This document shows positions 61,640-64,000 of a DNA stretch of 64,000 bases, piece after piece. Both the position numbers and the translations under genes were made by a program. Under the pieces are notes generated by a model. That model saw only the letters and a list, made by a program, of their open reading frames with translations, was not told where the DNA came from and made no database searches. Location of the stretch: assembly GCA_047608075.1 (NCBI GenBank), contig JBLKRX010000007.1, positions 62,001 to 126,000 on the forward strand, read 5' to 3'. Each line of letters begins with the position of its first letter. Position 1 is the stretch's first letter. This stretch comes from Ferdinandcohnia humi_A. Its GTDB lineage: Bacteria; Bacillota; Bacilli; Bacillales; Bacillaceae_L.

Positions 61640-62208
61640 GTTTCGAACCCCTTTACTACAGAATAATTTCTCTAGTAGCTTTTCCATATCAGGCTGTAAA
61701 CATGTGGAAATATTTTAAAAAGGTAAAGAATCAGCCCCAACAATTGAGAACTGATTCTTCACAAATTTTTTATAAACATTTATAGTAAGTTACCCTTTGA
61801 AAAAATAGATACGCCTCTTTAATCTCTTTCTCTAATCGTTCTAGCTCATAATAAGTATCCTTTCATAGATCATTTGCCCCTAACTGTATATCCTGATCTA
61901 CAAAGTGTGGTGAGTCCAGATTTTCATTAATCCCATACGGAATTCTGCTAAAAGATTGAACATTCCCTTTTTCGAGAAAAACAAGTGTTGGACAGGATTG
62001 ACCAAAGTCAACGAAAAAACTTCCTTTTTCATCCATCCCTAGGCACGTGATGATTTTTAATGAAAGAAAGTTTTTTCACTTACTGACCACTCGTAGTTTC
62101 CCCTTTTTGAGATTTGCATTTCCATCATATTCCTGTAATTTAGGCCTTTTAACCCTGACATATTCAATTTCCCCTCAACATACTTTTTGTAATAAAAGGA
62201 GGGAAACT
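61640..62208. other. intergenic region containing an acylase remnant
   Basis: No intact gene lies here. The minus strand holds the decayed fragment listed at 61770-62080. The plus strand carries the leader of the transporter gene with its ribosome binding site. Confidence 0.5.
61770..62080 (-). pseudogene. C-terminal remnant resembling a penicillin-acylase-type Ntn hydrolase
   Basis: An open stretch reads ITCLGMDEKGSFFVDFGQS, then SFSRIPYGINENLDSPHFVDQD, then a TGA where a Trp codon is expected, then KDTYYELERLEKEIKEAYLF and a stop. The PYG-x-NEN-x-DSPHF-x-DQ pattern resembles the C-terminal block of penicillin and acyl-homoserine-lactone acylases. There is no start codon with a ribosome binding site and the catalytic N-terminal Ser region is absent. 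The assignment rests on one motif and is tentative. Confidence 0.4.
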
Positions 62209-63525
62209 ATGCTAACTAGAGTGTCTGACCGATTTTCACAGTTCGTTCATCGTTATTTGCCAGACGCATTTGTAATTGCCGTATTGATGACTTTGTTTGT
62301 ATTTGTCTTGGCCTTTTTTACGACCCCTGGTAATCCGCTAGACCTGTTTCAATCGTATGGTGATGGATTTTGGACTTATTTAGCTTTTACCATGCAAATG
62401 GTACTTTTACTGATGACAGGAATGGTACTCGCTTCTGTTCCATTTATCCGCAGAGGCTTAGAGGCACTTTCTGCTAAAGCCAATACAGCAAAAAAAGCAT
62501 ACCTATTTACCTTTTTAATCTCTGCCGCAGCGTATTATATTAACTGGGGATTAGCTGTTATAGTAGGAGCAATTGTTGCACGCGAGGTTGGAAAAAGAAA
62601 TCAAAATGCACATTTCCCTTTATTGGTTGCTTGTGCATATGCTCCAACTGCTCTATATACAGCTGGACTTTCCAGTTCTATCGGTCTTACCGTTGCAACA
62701 AAGGACCATTTTTTAGCAAATGTCATGGGAGTCATCCCAACATCAGAAACCATATTTCATTCTGGAACGATCATTATCTTTCTAAGCCTACTCATTACCA
62801 TGCCTATCTTCATTCTACTAATGGCTCCAACAAAGAATATAATCCCTTATAAAGGAAAAGATGAAAAAACAATACCTGAGAGGAACGCAGAGGAAAGCAA
62901 AAAGACTCCTGCCATTTTTTTAGAAGAGACTCCTATTTTAGGAATTCTTATCGGTTTGATTGGTCTTGTTTATACAATTTTACAATTTTCAAAGGGTGTA
63001 GATTTAAACCTCAATATTATCAATCTTGCATTTTTATCATTAGGTCTACTTTTTCACCGTTCACTTGGGCAATACGGGAATGCATTTAAGGAGGCTGCTG
63101 GTTCCATTTCTCCAATCATCCTTCAATTTCCATTCTACGCTGGAATCATTGCCTTACTCGGAAGCTCAGGTCTTGCAGCAATCATTATTGAAGGTATGAT
63201 TGCCGTATCAAGTACAGAGTCATTTGGTGTCTTTACGTATTGGACAGCAGGGCTTGTGAATATCTTAGCCCCTTCCGGTGGAGGCCAATGGGCGCTTCAA
63301 GGCCCTTTACAGGTTCCTGCTGGAATGGAGCTTGGGGTCGACCCAGCAGTCATCGCGATGACAGTCGGATGGGGAGATGCATGGACAAATTTAATTCAGC
63401 CATTCTGGGCATTACCTATCTTGAGTATCGTCGGTCTTCATATTAGACATATTATGGGGTACTGTATTCTATTAAGTGTTTGGATTGGGATTGTGACATC
63501 AATCTTAATTTATTTTGTCTATTAA
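62209..63525 (+). CDS. short-chain fatty acid transporter, AtoE family
   Basis: A 438-residue membrane protein with about 11 segments. RYLPDAFVIAVLMTLFVF near the start, YYINWGLAVIVGAI, LAPSGGGQWALQGP and GWGDAWTNLIQPFWALP are hallmarks of AtoE/TIGR00366 carriers, which import short-chain fatty acids such as butyrate or acetoacetate. ATG at 62209 follows AAAAGGAGGG. In-frame codons upstream to 62047 would add a non-membrane leader without support. No atoDAB genes are nearby in the window. Confidence 0.85.
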   Translation: MLTRVSDRFSQFVHRYLPDAFVIAVLMTLFVFVLAFFTTPGNPLDLFQSYGDGFWTYLAFTMQMVLLLMTGMVLASVPFIRRGLEALSAKANTAKKAYLFTFLISAAAYYINWGLAVIVGAIVAREVGKRNQNAHFPLLVACAYAPTALYTAGLSSSIGLTVATKDHFLANVMGVIPTSETIFHSGTIIIFLSLLITMPIFILLMAPTKNIIPYKGKDEKTIPERNAEESKKTPAIFLEETPILGILIGLIGLVYTILQFSKGVDLNLNIINLAFLSLGLLFHRSLGQYGNAFKEAAGSISPIILQFPFYAGIIALLGSSGLAAIIIEGMIAVSSTESFGVFTYWTAGLVNILAPSGGGQWALQGPLQVPAGMELGVDPAVIAMTVGWGDAWTNLIQPFWALPILSIVGLHIRHIMGYCILLSVWIGIVTSILIYFVY

Positions 63526-63542
63526 TCTAAATATAGGTTATT

Positions 63543-63575
63543 AAATACCACTCACCGCTTCCTGCGTTGGGTGGT
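63543..63575 (+). terminator. intrinsic terminator of the AtoE-like gene
   Basis: AAATACCACTCACC pairs with GGGTGGTATTT across a short loop, followed by a T-rich tract after ACA. Confidence 0.7.
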
Positions 63576-63794
63576 ATTTACATTTATTTTTTAATAATAA
63601 AGGAAACAACCCCCTTCTATCGTATTTATAAACCTTCTACTAGATTTTTTTCTATCCCTCACTTATGAAGAAATCTGCACACAAATAACTAACATCATAA
63701 AAACATTCCTACAAAAAAATTTTAGAGTGATACTTATACAAAAATCACCATATGCTTAACTTAATAATCCGATATTGAAGGGAGTATTTCCGGC

Positions 63795-64000
63795 ATGCAA
63801 TGGATAAAAATAACCTTTAAACAATTCCTACGTGAGCCCCTGTGGTTTAAAATTCTAATCATAACATCCCTATTACTCTCTATTATTTTTAGTAGCTCCT
63901 ATTTTTCTTATAATGCTTATTATGAGGGCATTTCGAAACTAGCCGCTGCTGTCTTCTTTTGTTCGTATGGAATTAAATTAAGGATGAATCGTAAAATTTC
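63795..64000 (+). CDS. putative membrane protein, truncated by the window end
   Basis: 68 residues are visible: a basic N terminus (QWIKITFKQFLREPLWFK), one hydrophobic segment, then a short polar and a second hydrophobic part. ATG at 63795 follows GGGAG by about 10 bases. The frame is still open at base 64000. I do not recognise the family. Confidence 0.5.
   Translation, partial: MQWIKITFKQFLREPLWFKILIITSLLLSIIFSSSYFSYNAYYEGISKLAAAVFFCSYGIKLRMNRKI

Noticed and set aside
1..64000. CRISPR arrays, tRNA/rRNA genes, prophage modules or riboswitches
   Set aside because: I looked for regular direct repeats with spacers, cloverleaf ends, structural phage genes and known aptamer leaders and found none convincing.

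Overview
The window is low-GC Firmicute DNA and almost certainly chromosomal Bacillaceae. The signs are AGGAGG-type ribosome binding sites, intrinsic terminators, LacI/cre-like catabolic control sites, and close relatives of the Bacillus subtilis frl operon, YoxD, CarD/YdeB and Nif3/YqfO. No rRNA, tRNA, CRISPR array, prophage or replication origin was found. The species cannot be fixed from the sequence alone. Most of the window is a chain of catabolic islands, each with its own regulator and usually with visible operator palindromes.

Layout. 0-1.4 kb: the end of an amino acid permease and a VanY-type D,D-carboxypeptidase. 1.5-9.2 kb: a sugar regulon with a ribose-type ABC importer, a Gfo/Idh/MocA oxidoreductase, a divergent TIM-barrel isomerase and a LacI regulator. 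Matching ATGTAAT-N2-ATTACAT palindromes lie in front of the ABC operon and the isomerase gene. 9.5-15 kb: an SGNH hydrolase, an M20 amidohydrolase, an orphan ZorA/ZorB-like (MotA/MotB-like) motor pair, and a small unknown gene embedded in short GGGACA-type repeats. 15-25.7 kb: an expanded Amadori-product (fructosamine) operon with FrlR, FrlD kinase, FrlO/M/N ABC importer, a FrlC-like epimerase, an MFS carrier, FrlB and two further SIS-domain paralogues. Three identical TGGTATATACCA operators mark this operon.

25.7-37.2 kb is an accessory stretch. It holds CarD, a second copy of the small unknown gene, Nif3, a NERD protein, and a group II intron with two nonsense codons in its maturase gene that sits directly behind a terminator. 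It also holds remnants of a pyrophosphohydrolase, an HNH nuclease and a helicase, a complete Sau3AI-like restriction-modification system, a small membrane protein and a Nudix hydrolase.

37.5-44.5 kb: a nucleoside salvage operon with a LacI regulator, ribokinase, two nucleoside hydrolases and a full ECF transporter. 44.8-46.3 kb: formamidase FmdA with FmdB. 46.4-54.9 kb: a PTS operon with a PRD regulator, ascorbate-type IIA/IIB/IIC, a phosphotriesterase-family lactonase, a creatininase-family hydrolase, a KDGP-aldolase-like protein, a SIS isomerase and CutC. Its substrate is unknown. 55.4-64 kb: an SRPBCC protein, a YoxD-like SDR, and an FCD regulator/NhaC antiporter/amidohydrolase operon with an 11-bp-arm operator. 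The last genes are a secreted-type repeat protein, an acylase remnant, an AtoE-type transporter and the start of a membrane protein.

The common themes are oxidation, deglycation or hydrolysis of unusual sugar conjugates and nitrogen compounds. Candidates for new biology are the orphan Zorya-like motor, the triple-SIS frl operon, and the PTS/phosphotriesterase operon of unknown substrate.
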